The notes below the pieces were generated by a model, which saw only the letters and a list, made by a program, of their open reading frames with translations, searched no databases and was not told the DNA's origin. The position numbers and the translations under genes were made by a program. Source: Prevotella sp. (GTDB taxonomy: Bacteria; Bacteroidota; Bacteroidia; Bacteroidales; Bacteroidaceae). From it: DNA of 50,077 nucleotides. The stretch's first letter is position 1. Each line of letters begins with the position of its first letter. Shown piece by piece: positions 41,854 through 50,071 of this stretch. The DNA is taken from NCBI GenBank assembly GCA_017623155.1, contig JAGAPR010000098.1:70601-120677 (forward strand), given 5' to 3'.

Positions 41854-42795
41854 TTATTGAATGTTGGTGGTGGGTTCAGTTTGGATAGGGAGGCTGGGAG
41901 GTGTGGAGTCAGCTTCTCCGATGATTTCGATGTCGAGTATTGTCCATTCCTGGGGTTCGATGTCCATCTCGGGCAAACCCAGGGTGCCAAATCCGAGCTC
42001 AGGAGTGAGGTAGAATGTGCCTTTACCGCCGATGCCAATCAGGCCAAGGGCTTCTTGCACGCCTTTGAATTGTTGGTTGGGTAGTATCTGTACGGCGTCT
42101 CCGGCGTTGATTGTTTTGCCGTCGATGTGTTTGAGGGAGATATTGACGAGGTAGCGTTTGTTGGGGTCGATTTTGCCACTGCCGGGGTTCTGAATGTTGG
42201 CAACGAGCCCCGAGGCTGTGCGAGTCGCACCGGCTTGTACGGCTTTGTCAGCGATGGCTTGTCCGGCGTTGTAGTTGGCCTGAGCCTTTGGTGTGGCTTT
42301 GGCGCGTTCTACTTCGCGACGTTCGAGGGTCTTGTTGAGACTTTCCTGAAGTTTCATCATTGTGTCCTGGTAGGCCTTGTAGCTTTTTTCGTCAACCGAG
42401 TCTTGGAGGACGAGATTTCTGACAAGAGTGAGGATTTCCTGACGGTTGAGGGCTGTTCCTTGGTTGGCGTAGTTCTTGAGGTCTTTCTGGATCTGGACAC
42501 CGGCCATCACGCCGGCAAAGAAGTCTTCGCTATAGTCATCGCTGAGAACGAGTTGCATACCTTTTATGAAGTCTTGTCGGTTGATGACGATTGTAGAGTC
42601 GGTGCGCTCGGTATCGCATATGCTTTTGTTGAAATATGCGCCCATGAGTTTGCCATAGGCTTGGGACAGTGAGTCAATGGTGGTTTGGGCTACAACTGTA
42701 TCGTTGGCGGTCTCGGCATCGCCCGAGCCACATGAGTTGAATGTTAGGCCCGCGGTCAGGCTCAGAGCAAGTATGGGAATCAGTGTTTTTTTCAT
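41854..42795 (-). CDS. FKBP-type peptidyl-prolyl isomerase lipoprotein
   Basis: A 313-residue envelope foldase. It has a lipobox signal (LTAGLTFNSC, Cys22). An N-terminal helical dimerisation region of the FKBP_N type spans about 40-190, including a long coil QDTMMKLQESLNKTLERREV. The C-terminal FKBP domain spans about 205-295 (INAGDAVQILPNQQFKGVQE, LIGIGGKGTFYLTPELGFGT). The alanine/tyrosine pattern of the canonical active site is altered, so isomerase activity may be reduced. It is probably a periplasmic chaperone-isomerase like FkpA. It lies 72 bases after upp. Confidence 0.88.
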   Translation of the reverse strand: MKKTLIPILALSLTAGLTFNSCGSGDAETANDTVVAQTTIDSLSQAYGKLMGAYFNKSICDTERTDSTIVINRQDFIKGMQLVLSDDYSEDFFAGVMAGVQIQKDLKNYANQGTALNRQEILTLVRNLVLQDSVDEKSYKAYQDTMMKLQESLNKTLERREVERAKATPKAQANYNAGQAIADKAVQAGATRTASGLVANIQNPGSGKIDPNKRYLVNISLKHIDGKTINAGDAVQILPNQQFKGVQEALGLIGIGGKGTFYLTPELGFGTLGLPEMDIEPQEWTILDIEIIGEADSTPPSLPIQTEPTTNIQ

Positions 42796-42867
42796 TTGGA
42801 TGGATTTATTAATTGTTATTGGGGATGGTCGAGAAGGTTATCAGCGGTAATGATAAATTGTGCTGAA

Positions 42868-43521
42868 TCAGTCTTTGGTGCCGTAGGCGAGGTCACCGGC
42901 ATCTCCGAGACCGGGGACGATGTAGGAATGGGCGTTGATCTCGGCATCGATAGCGCCTACCCAAACGGTTGTGCGGTCTTCGGGGAATGTTCGTGCGATA
43001 TAGTCGATTGCTGTCTGGGAGGCTATGACCGAGGCCACATGGATGTGAGCCGGCATGCCCTTGGTAATCAGGGCGCGGTAGCTGAGCTCCATGGATGCTC
43101 CTGTAGCGAGCATGGGGTCACACAGGATGAGTGTCTTGCCGTCGAGACGTGGTGAGGCGAGGTATTCGATGCACACATCAAAGTTTTCTTTCTCTTTATA
43201 CTTGCGGTAGGCCGAGACAAAGGCGTTTTCGGCACGGTCATAGAAGTTGAGGAAGCCTTGATGGAAGGGGACGCCGGCACGGAAGATAGTCGCCAGCACT
43301 ACTTGTTCGTCGATGACAGGGCATTGGGCCTTGGCCAAGGGGGTGGTGACCTCGATGGTGGTGTAGTTCAGGTGTTTGGAAATCTCGTATGCCATAATCT
43401 CGCCGGTGCGTTCAAGGTTGCGACGAAATCTCAGAGGGTCGTTCTGTATGGTCGTGTCGCGCATCTCGGCAAGGTATTGACTTACCAATGAGGGTGAGTC
43501 TTGAAAGTTGATAATTTTCAT
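42868..43521 (-). CDS. upp: uracil phosphoribosyltransferase
   Basis: Salvages uracil to UMP using PRPP. The 217 residues match UPRTase. LILCDPMLATGASMELSYRA is the PRPP-binding loop. FRAGVPFHQGFLNFYDRAEN and IDAEINAHSYIVPGLGDAGD are the uracil-site regions, the last being the family's C-terminal signature. A -7 box lies about 20 bases before the start. Confidence 0.95.
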   Translation of the reverse strand: MKIINFQDSPSLVSQYLAEMRDTTIQNDPLRFRRNLERTGEIMAYEISKHLNYTTIEVTTPLAKAQCPVIDEQVVLATIFRAGVPFHQGFLNFYDRAENAFVSAYRKYKEKENFDVCIEYLASPRLDGKTLILCDPMLATGASMELSYRALITKGMPAHIHVASVIASQTAIDYIARTFPEDRTTVWVGAIDAEINAHSYIVPGLGDAGDLAYGTKD

Positions 43522-43542
43522 CGTGTAATAATTTTATTATGG

Positions 43543-43550
43543 CAAAGGTA
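43543..43550 (-). promoter_or_regulatory. -7 box TACCTTTG for upp
   Basis: Predicted leader about 18 bases. It lies immediately past the T run of the eno terminator. No upstream TTTG. Confidence 0.55.
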
Positions 43551-43553
43551 CAT

Positions 43554-43586
43554 AAAAAAACGCTATCGGGAGTAGTAAAGCGTTTT
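43554..43586 (-). terminator. intrinsic terminator of eno (distal)
   Basis: On the minus strand the 8-pair stem AAAACGCT / AGCGTTTT with a 14-base loop ends in seven T residues. Confidence 0.85.
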
Positions 43587-43624
43587 ACAGATGTTTTTTA
43601 ACCTTTATTAAGTGCCATAACAAC

Positions 43625-43663
43625 AGTGATGGACATGCCACCACGGGGGGCTTGTCCATCACT
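43625..43663 (-). terminator. proximal hairpin after eno
   Basis: An 11-pair stem AGTGATGGACA / TGTCCATCACT, extended by GCC/GGC inside, begins 24 bases past the eno stop. It has no T run and may stabilise the message upstream of the distal terminator. Confidence 0.55.
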
Positions 43664-43687
43664 CGATGATTTTATGATGTCGGGAAA

Positions 43688-45031
<1,344 letters not shown>

Positions 45032-45087
45032 TCAATGTTATACGCTGGAGGCGTCAATCCATGGCGCCGTCGGTGCTAAAAGCACCG

Positions 45088-45120
45088 CAAAGGTACAATT
45101 TTTCCGTGACTTACCCCAAG
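45088..45120 (-). promoter_or_regulatory. promoter of eno (CTTG-N21-TACCTTTG) with a leader hairpin
   Basis: TACCTTTG (45095-45088) lies 21 bases from CTTG, one base off the TTTG consensus. The leader is about 100 bases. A perfect hairpin CGGTGCT/AGCACCG (45070-45086) overlaps the predicted start point and may protect the 5' end. Confidence 0.6.
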
Positions 45121-45141
45121 CTGTAATGATTAATTCTTCTT

Positions 45142-45169
45142 AAAAAAACATGGGCCGGGTTAACCCGGC
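45142..45169 (-). terminator. terminator of purD-membrane protein-pdxB
   Basis: The palindrome GCCGGG-TTAA-CCCGGC (45154-45169) is followed on the minus strand by CCATG and seven T residues, 18 bases past the pdxB stop. Confidence 0.85.
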
Positions 45170-45187
45170 TGTAGGGAGGGGTGTTGA

Positions 45188-46255
45188 TCAGTCGATGATG
45201 GCCTGACGCGGCTCGGGTCTCAGGTCATAGGTGTTGCGGGCGCGTTCAAAGAGGGTGGGGGTGAATGTTGTCATCATCTTGAGTGATGCTTTATCCTCGA
45301 TGGGATTGTAGGAGTCTTTAAGTGTGCTGATTGAGACTGTATCGGCATGATGTTCGGGGGTGAGTCGATGTCCGTTGCTGTCAACGGGATGGGTTATGGG
45401 CAGGTCCAGGGAGTTGCAGACAGCCCGGAGGGCGGCAACGGTGGCGCGTATCTTGCCCGAGCGTGAGTAGCCGGCGATGTGGGGAGTGGCGATGTCACTG
45501 AGTGTCAATAGGTCGCGGTTGATGTCGGGCTCGTTTTCCCAGCAGTCGATGACCAGGTGGGACACCAGGCCTTGACGGCGCGCCATAACCAGAGCGGTGT
45601 TATCCACGACCTCGCCGCGTGCTGCATTGATGATGATGGGGGCTCGGCGGGCGAGTGCCAGGCGTCGGCTGTCAAGAAGGTGGTAGGTAGCATCATCACC
45701 CTCGCGGGTCAACGGGGTATGAAAGGTTATAATGTCGGCCTCGGCCATGGCTTGGTCGAGTGTTGTCCAGTCATCGCCGCCCTCGGCACGTTGACGGGGA
45801 GGATCGACACGCAGGACTTTCATGTCCAGTGCACGTGCCCAGCGCTCGACTATAGTGCCCACGTGGCCGACACCCACGATTGCAAGCGTGTGCTGGCCTA
45901 CGGGCCGGTTCATCAGGGTTATAATCGAGCACATGACATACTGGGCCACGGCTTGGGCGTTGCACCCCGGGGCGTTAAACACTTGTATGCCGTGGGTGGC
46001 ACAGTAGTTGAGGTCGATATGGTCAGTGCCAATGGTGGCGGTGGCTATGACCTTGACATTGGTGGCGTCGAGCAGGGTGGCGTCACAGCGGGTGCGGGTG
46101 CGCACAATCAGTGCGTCGGCTTCACGCACATTCTCGCGTGTGAATTCTCCGGCCGGAAGTTTTATAACGCGGGCTCCGGCGATGGAGCCTATATAGGGCA
46201 CCTTGTCCTCGACAAGTATCAGTGGCTCGCGCCGGGTCAATAGCTCAGTCTCCAT
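45188..46255 (-). CDS. pdxB: 4-phosphoerythronate dehydrogenase
   Basis: Oxidises 4-phosphoerythronate in pyridoxal phosphate synthesis. I chose the ATG at 46255, giving 355 residues; an upstream ATG at 46342 would lie deep inside the preceding gene. LVEDKVPYIGS is the PdxB opening. VGVGHVGTIVERWARALDMK is the NAD Rossmann loop, INAARGEVVDN holds the catalytic arginine, and DCWENEPDI and TPHIAGYS carry the Glu and His. The C-terminal PdxB dimerisation domain is present. It overlaps the membrane protein gene by 19 bases. Confidence 0.94.
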   Translation of the reverse strand: METELLTRREPLILVEDKVPYIGSIAGARVIKLPAGEFTRENVREADALIVRTRTRCDATLLDATNVKVIATATIGTDHIDLNYCATHGIQVFNAPGCNAQAVAQYVMCSIITLMNRPVGQHTLAIVGVGHVGTIVERWARALDMKVLRVDPPRQRAEGGDDWTTLDQAMAEADIITFHTPLTREGDDATYHLLDSRRLALARRAPIIINAARGEVVDNTALVMARRQGLVSHLVIDCWENEPDINRDLLTLSDIATPHIAGYSRSGKIRATVAALRAVCNSLDLPITHPVDSNGHRLTPEHHADTVSISTLKDSYNPIEDKASLKMMTTFTPTLFERARNTYDLRPEPRQAIID

Positions 46256-47226
46256 AGATATAACAGTAGATAGATGGATATCAGGATGATTAGGGGTATT
46301 GATGATTTGTTGGCGCGCTGGTGGTTGGAGAAGGTGTGGCATAACTGGAATGATGTGACCATAAACAGCACGGGGGCGTAGACGCTCACCGACTCATAGT
46401 CGATGCAAACGGCAAAGAGTGTGACCAAGCCCATGACTGACAGTGTGCCCATGTAGGCTCTCATGTGGGAGTTGTATGAAATCATCTTCATGAAGTTGGC
46501 CATCCATCCTGTAATCAGTAGCAGTGAGGTGAAGGCGATGATGGCAAATACATGCAGGATTTCCATCTCGCTGAATGATGAGTAGACCGGTATATATCCG
46601 GTGATGTGGAAATCGGAGGGGGTGGATATGCCAAGACCGAACACAACCCACCATGGTGTCGCCAAGCCTAAAAGTGTGGCAATGACGGTGCGCATACATA
46701 GTATTCTCATCTGTCCGAGACTCAGTATGAATACCGGGATATAAACCACATAGCAGTACTGGGTCATCGAGCAGGTAGACAGAATGAGGAACACGAGATA
46801 GACATTGCCCGTGGCCGACCGGTTTCCATAAGTGTGGAACATTAGCAACATGCATGTTAGCAGTACAATCACCATTACCGGACCGGTGTCAAACTGGCAC
46901 AGTATATTGGGTATGGACAGTGACATCACCAGAAACAATGTGATGGCGAGGTGGCTGGAACTGCGCAGCATGTTGTAGGTGTTGTTGAGGGTTACCATCA
47001 ACAGTGCTCCTACAAGGGTCAAGACACAGTCGGCCCACATGCCGAGCTCGCCGGGGCCTATCCACAGGTTGGCCGATGGAAACAATAGTCCTCGGTCTCC
47101 GATGATATATAGGATACGGTGGGTGTGGAACATGAGCCATGCCCCGGCCAGCATCACGACTGCCATCAGTATCGACAACCATCGTGAGTGGAGAGCATTG
47201 GCTAATTGTATCTTGTTTATCTTCAT
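46237..47226 (-). CDS. multi-pass membrane protein of unknown function
   Basis: The 329 residues form about nine to ten hydrophobic segments with short loops, beginning near residue 15 and ending RLSY. No conserved catalytic motif is recognised. It is rich in methionine, tyrosine and leucine and lacks a signal peptide. It lies 31 bases after purD and overlaps pdxB. A gene of this kind is often beside purD or pdxB in Bacteroidales, but I cannot assign a family. Confidence 0.65.
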   Translation of the reverse strand: MKINKIQLANALHSRWLSILMAVVMLAGAWLMFHTHRILYIIGDRGLLFPSANLWIGPGELGMWADCVLTLVGALLMVTLNNTYNMLRSSSHLAITLFLVMSLSIPNILCQFDTGPVMVIVLLTCMLLMFHTYGNRSATGNVYLVFLILSTCSMTQYCYVVYIPVFILSLGQMRILCMRTVIATLLGLATPWWVVFGLGISTPSDFHITGYIPVYSSFSEMEILHVFAIIAFTSLLLITGWMANFMKMISYNSHMRAYMGTLSVMGLVTLFAVCIDYESVSVYAPVLFMVTSFQLCHTFSNHQRANKSSIPLIILISIYLLLYLWRLSY

Positions 47227-47257
47227 GTATAATTATTATAGTCTTTGATGGCCGGCG

Positions 47258-48556
47258 TCAGTCGTTGTTGGCCAGTGCCAGGAGGTCTTGACCGATATCA
47301 TGACGGAAAAAGCGGCCTTCAAAGTCAAATTCGCTCATCGAGTCATAGCTCATCTTGAGAGCATCCTTGACCGTCTCACCCAATGAGCTTACAGCTATGA
47401 CACGACCGCCCGAAGTGACAAGGTCGCCGTCGGTATTTATCTGTGTACCGGCATGGAAGAGTGTTGAGTTGGTGGGGTTGAGGTTGCCGGTAATGGTTTT
47501 GCCCTTGGAATAAGCGCCGGGATAACCGCCCGAGACGGCAATCACGGTAACAGCGGCTTTGTCACTGTGTGTGACTCTGATATCTCCCAGGTCACCGTTG
47601 GCTGCCGCCAAACACAACTCAACCAGGTCTCCCTCCAGTCTCATCATCACAACCTCGGTCTCGGGATCGCCCATCCTGACGTTATATTCGATTACCATCG
47701 GCTCGTCACCGACTTTGATAAGCCCCAGGAATATAAAGCCACGGTAATCGATGCCATCGGCTATCAAGCCTTTAACAGTAGGGCGCACGATGCGTTCCTC
47801 GACTTTGGTCATAAACTCATCGTCGGCGAACACTACCGGGCTCACGGCTCCCATGCCACCGGTATTCAAGCCTTTGTCTCCGTCCAAGGCTCGTTTGTAA
47901 TCTTTGGCTACAGGAAGTATGCGATAACCACCATGTCCGTCTGTAACCACAAATACCGAGCACTCGATACCTGAGAGGTATTCCTCGATGACAACCGTCG
48001 ATGATGAGGCACCAAACATGCCGTCAAGCATCTCGGCCAACGACTTGCGTGCCTCGTCAAGTGAGTCAATAATCAGCACTCCCTTGCCGGCGGCCAGACC
48101 ATCGGCCTTGAGAACATACGGTGGCTGAAGGGTTGCCAGAAAATCTTGTCCTTCGGCAAGTGTCTCGCGGGTAAAGCTACGGTAGCGTGCGGTGGGTATT
48201 CCGTGGCGCGTCATGAAATCTTTGGCAAAGTCTTTAGAACCTTCCAAGGCGGCACCCGCTTTCACCGGTCCCATGACCGGCACCTCGGGAAGATGTGTGG
48301 CAAGATAATCGCTGAGCCCGGCTACCAACGGGTCTTCGTTGCCCGCGATGACCAGGCCTATAGACTTGTCTTTGATGGTTTGGGTAATAGCTGCAAAGTC
48401 CATCGGTGACACCGCGAGGTTTTCTCCCCACTGTCCGGTACCTCCATTGCCGGGTGCAATATATAGTTGACCCAACAATGGGCTTTGAGATAATTTCCAG
48501 GCAAGCGCCGACTCTCGGCCACCGCTCCCTAATAACAATACATTTACCTTGTCCAT
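47258..48556 (-). CDS. purD: phosphoribosylamine-glycine ligase
   Basis: The second step of purine synthesis: ATP-dependent joining of glycine to phosphoribosylamine. The 432 residues are standard. LLLGSGGRESALAWKLSQSP opens the N domain. LKADGLAAGKGVLI, EEYLSGIECSVFVV and EYNVRMGDPETEVVMMRL are ATP-grasp blocks with the metal-binding Glu and Asn. It is the first gene of the purD-membrane protein-pdxB operon, with a consensus promoter. Confidence 0.97.
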   Translation of the reverse strand: MDKVNVLLLGSGGRESALAWKLSQSPLLGQLYIAPGNGGTGQWGENLAVSPMDFAAITQTIKDKSIGLVIAGNEDPLVAGLSDYLATHLPEVPVMGPVKAGAALEGSKDFAKDFMTRHGIPTARYRSFTRETLAEGQDFLATLQPPYVLKADGLAAGKGVLIIDSLDEARKSLAEMLDGMFGASSSTVVIEEYLSGIECSVFVVTDGHGGYRILPVAKDYKRALDGDKGLNTGGMGAVSPVVFADDEFMTKVEERIVRPTVKGLIADGIDYRGFIFLGLIKVGDEPMVIEYNVRMGDPETEVVMMRLEGDLVELCLAAANGDLGDIRVTHSDKAAVTVIAVSGGYPGAYSKGKTITGNLNPTNSTLFHAGTQINTDGDLVTSGGRVIAVSSLGETVKDALKMSYDSMSEFDFEGRFFRHDIGQDLLALANND

Positions 48557-48632
48557 AGCGTGATGTCGTGATTATCAATATTAATGGTCTCGGGTCGGTC
48601 GACTATATGTCGGACGAGTCCACGAGTGCCGA

Positions 48633-48664
48633 CAAAGTTAAGGTATTTCCACCTAATCACCAAA
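48633..48664 (-). promoter_or_regulatory. promoter of purD (TTTG-N20-TAACTTTG)
   Basis: TTTG (48664-48661) and TAACTTTG (48640-48633) are 20 bases apart. Predicted leader about 73 bases. It is divergent from the tRNA-Pro promoter. Confidence 0.8.
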
Positions 48665-48713
48665 AAACTTAATTTTTAACCTCCAAAAAGACTCGGGGTA
48701 AGAAAAAAAATAT

Positions 48714-48721
48714 TACCTTTG
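48714..48721 (+). promoter_or_regulatory. -7 box TACCTTTG for tRNA-Pro
   Basis: The leader to the tRNA is about 53 bases. No TTTG is seen at the proper distance upstream. Confidence 0.6.
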
Positions 48722-48777
48722 CAGTCACCAACGGCAGGTCGTCGCTTGACAGGACGATTTTGTCACACCTATAAGTT

Positions 48778-48850
48778 CGGGGTGTAGCACAGTTGGCAGC
48801 GCGCCACGTTCGGGACGTGGAGGTCGGAAGTTCGAGTCTTCTCACCCCGA
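48778..48850 (+). tRNA. tRNA-Pro(CGG)
   Basis: A 73-base cloverleaf: acceptor CGGGGTG / CACCCCG, anticodon stem CCACG / CGTGG with loop TTCGGGA and anticodon CGG, T-loop TTCGAGT, discriminator A. CCA is not encoded. Its last 14 bases plus two more are repeated at 49762-49777, so its 3' end appears to have served as an integration site. Confidence 0.97.
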
Positions 48851-48852
48851 CT
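48837..48852 (+). repeat. attL-like copy: 3' end of tRNA-Pro
   Basis: TCTTCTCACCCCGACT, identical over 16 bases to 49762-49777. Confidence 0.75.
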
Positions 48853-48863
48853 CTTTAAGAGTT

Positions 48864-48898
48864 AAATCCTTGCAGCTCACAGAGTTGCAAGGATTTTT
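48864..48898 (+). terminator. terminator after tRNA-Pro, inside the element
   Basis: A perfect 11-pair stem AAATCCTTGCA / TGCAAGGATTT with an 11-base loop and trailing T residues. Confidence 0.85.
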
Positions 48899-48908
48899 CA
48901 AAATATGC

Positions 48909-48926
48909 CGGGACAGATTCGGGACA
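48909..48926 (+). repeat. CGGGACA double motif, copy 1
   Basis: Two CGGGACA units 11 bases apart, one DNA turn. Identical over 18 bases to copy 3 at 49670. Confidence 0.8.
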
Positions 48927-48965
48927 TGTCGTTTTATTTAAATTTTCGATTTGCAAGCACAATAT

Positions 48966-48996
48966 TTTGAAGTACAGTGTTTTATTTATATATTTG
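48966..48996 (+). promoter_or_regulatory. promoter of mntA-hepT (TTTG-N19-TATATTTG)
   Basis: TTTG (48966-48969) and TATATTTG (48989-48996) are 19 bases apart, a full consensus match. The predicted start is near 49000, so the leader of about 29 bases contains motif copy 2. The repeat AAGTACAGTG (48970-48979) fills the spacer. Confidence 0.75.
48970..48988 (+). repeat. AAGTACAGTG repeat, left copy
   Basis: AAGTACAGTG followed by TTTTATTTA; the right copy at 49687-49705 has AATTATTTA. 17 of 19 positions agree. Confidence 0.6.
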
Positions 48997-49008
48997 CAAA
49001 CGACTAAC

Positions 49009-49026
49009 CGGGACAAAATCGGGACA
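49009..49026 (+). repeat. CGGGACA double motif, copy 2 (in the mntA leader)
   Basis: Same two units at 11-base spacing, with AAAA in place of GATT's first bases between them. It lies between the predicted transcript start and the mntA ATG, an operator-like place. Confidence 0.8.
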
Positions 49027-49028
49027 AC

Positions 49029-49334
49029 ATGAAAATAATCGAATTAAATCTTCATAAGATAATAGATATCTGCAAGCGCTTCCACGTGCGTAAGCTATGG
49101 GTGTTTGGTTCCATATTAACGTCTCGTTTCAACGAAGATAGCGATGTCGATTTTTGTGTCGACTTTGAGTGGGATAAAATCCCCATGCTTGATTCGGCAA
49201 ATAATTTTTTTGGATTTCAAGAAGCCCTTGAATTACTCCTTGAACGCAAAATAGACCTCACCGATGACAGCGCTGTACGTAATCCATATTTCCGCGAAGA
49301 ATTAAACGAAACACGCCAACTCATCTATGGATAG
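49029..49334 (+). CDS. mntA: MntA-like minimal nucleotidyltransferase (antitoxin)
   Basis: A 101-residue minimal nucleotidyltransferase. The motif GSX10DXD is exact: G27 S28, then D39 and D41 in FGSILTSRFNEDSDVDF. A third acidic residue is D76 in KIDLTDD. In the MntA-HepT systems, MntA adds AMP to a tyrosine of the HepT RNase and so silences it. All catalytic residues are present, so this gene looks functional. The last 8 bases overlap hepT, the usual coupling. Regulation by the CGGGACA motif in its leader is possible. It is foreign in composition compared with purD. Confidence 0.88.
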   Translation: MKIIELNLHKIIDICKRFHVRKLWVFGSILTSRFNEDSDVDFCVDFEWDKIPMLDSANNFFGFQEALELLLERKIDLTDDSAVRNPYFREELNETRQLIYG

Positions 49335-49697
49335 GAAAATTCAAAAATCATTATATGATATCCTTCAGTGCGTCGAAGAAGTCGAATCATATTTTGATTC
49401 GGTTCCTCGCAGATTTGATTACTATTATGAAAATGCACTCCTGCGAAGCGCAATTCATATGAATATATCTATAATCGGCGAAGCGACAAATAGAATCCTG
49501 AAAATAGACCCGACTATTGCAATATCCAATGCCAAAAAATAGTTGGCACTCGTAATTATTTAATTCATGGTTACGATAGCTTGAGGTTGGAAATGATATG
49601 GGCTATAGTTATAAACGATTTGCCAAAACTTAAGCAAGAAGTTTTATTTATATTAGGCCAAGACGGAAACGGGACAGATTCGGGACAAGTACAGTGA
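49327..49697 (+). pseudogene. hepT: HepT-like HEPN toxin, frameshifted before its catalytic motif
   Basis: The frame from ATG 49327 stops at TAG 49540-49542 after 71 residues, ending DPTIAISNAKK. In the -1 frame, reading continues IVGTRNYLIHGYD and on to TGA 49695-49697, for about 123 residues in all, a normal HepT length. The break lies at a run of six A (49534-49539); seven would restore the frame. R (49551), H (49566) and Y (49572) of the RX4HXY RNase and AMPylation motif fall after the break. As written, the toxin is inactive. A sequencing error, true mutation, or slippage on the A run would each explain it. The 3' end overlaps motif copy 3. Confidence 0.75.
49670..49687 (+). repeat. CGGGACA double motif, copy 3 (inside the hepT 3' end)
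   Basis: Identical to copy 1. In the restored hepT frame it encodes part of the C-terminal tail GNGTDSGQ. Confidence 0.8.
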
Positions 49698-49705
49698 ATT
49701 ATTTA
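49687..49705 (+). repeat. AAGTACAGTG repeat, right copy
   Basis: Pairs with 48970-48988, 717 bases apart in direct orientation. It adjoins motif copy 3. Confidence 0.6.
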
Positions 49706-49761
49706 CGTTAAACGCAGTCTTCTAATTGAGCGCAAAAATGGTAAATTACGGGGGCTAACTT

Positions 49762-49777
49762 TCTTCTCACCCCGACT
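49762..49777 (+). repeat. attR-like copy of the tRNA-Pro 3' end
   Basis: TCTTCTCACCCCGACT, identical to 48837-48852. The rest of the tRNA is not present here. Confidence 0.75.
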
Positions 49778-49788
49778 AAATTTCAATA

Positions 49789-49822
49789 AATGGGTCTAAC
49801 TCATCGAGTTAGACCCATTTTT
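49789..49822 (+). terminator. terminator past the right repeat
   Basis: A perfect 14-pair stem (AATGGGTCTAACTC / GAGTTAGACCCATT, loop ATC) runs into TTTTT. It was probably the tRNA-Pro terminator before insertion, now 940 bases away. Confidence 0.85.
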
Positions 49823-49831
49823 CGCAATGAG

Positions 49832-49914
49832 GCCGGGTTAAATCGGGGTCAGCGGACAAGAGCTACCAACCGTTCCTGTCTACAGAACCTAAAACCCCGG
49901 CGTCCCATTGGTTT
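49832..49914. other. foldable intergenic block sharing the TCAGCGGACAAGAGC motif
   Basis: GCCGGG near 49833 can pair with CCCGGC near 49908. Inside, GACAAGAGC and GTTCCTGTC form an imperfect stem, and GTTCCTGT/ACAGAAC offers an alternative. The motif at 49849-49863 is shared with 11401-11478. No open frame was found from 49823 to the window end. Confidence 0.4.
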
Positions 49915-50038
49915 AATCTGCGTCTAACATATTATAAGCACGGCTCTTTCATTTAAAATTTAAATAAGCGCATAATACCCTTACCCGATTCATTTCGAGT
50001 CAGGTAAATCTTTATGAGCTGTATGTTAGTTATTTATC

Positions 50039-50071
50039 TTTGGTTTGAAAGATAAAAATTCATTATTTTTG
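50039..50071 (+). promoter_or_regulatory. promoter reading out of the window (TTTG-N21-TATTTTTG)
   Basis: TTTG at 50039-50042 and TATTTTTG at 50064-50071, 21 bases apart. Its gene lies beyond the window. Confidence 0.6.

Larger units (their letters stand above)
48837..49777 (+). mobile_element. 925-base tRNA-Pro-associated mini-element carrying mntA-hepT
   Basis: A direct repeat of the last 16 tRNA bases brackets this interval. The inside is visibly AT-richer than its neighbours. It has a second terminator after the tRNA (48864-48898), the mntA-hepT pair, three CGGGACA double motifs and a repeated AAGTACAGTG. Beyond the right copy stands another strong terminator (49789-49822), probably the original one of the tRNA. 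No integrase, excisionase or replication gene is present. It is therefore either a decayed remnant of a larger island or a small passenger moved by a helper; both are inference. Confidence 0.6.

Noticed and set aside
45557-46243. 228-residue + strand frame over pdxB
   Set aside because: Antisense of the conserved PdxB NAD domain; Gly/His-rich with no family features.
49981-50015. Imperfect inverted repeat TTACCCGATTC / GAGTCAGGTAA as a terminator
   Set aside because: The stem has a mismatch and a wobble and lacks a T run, and no gene ends before it.
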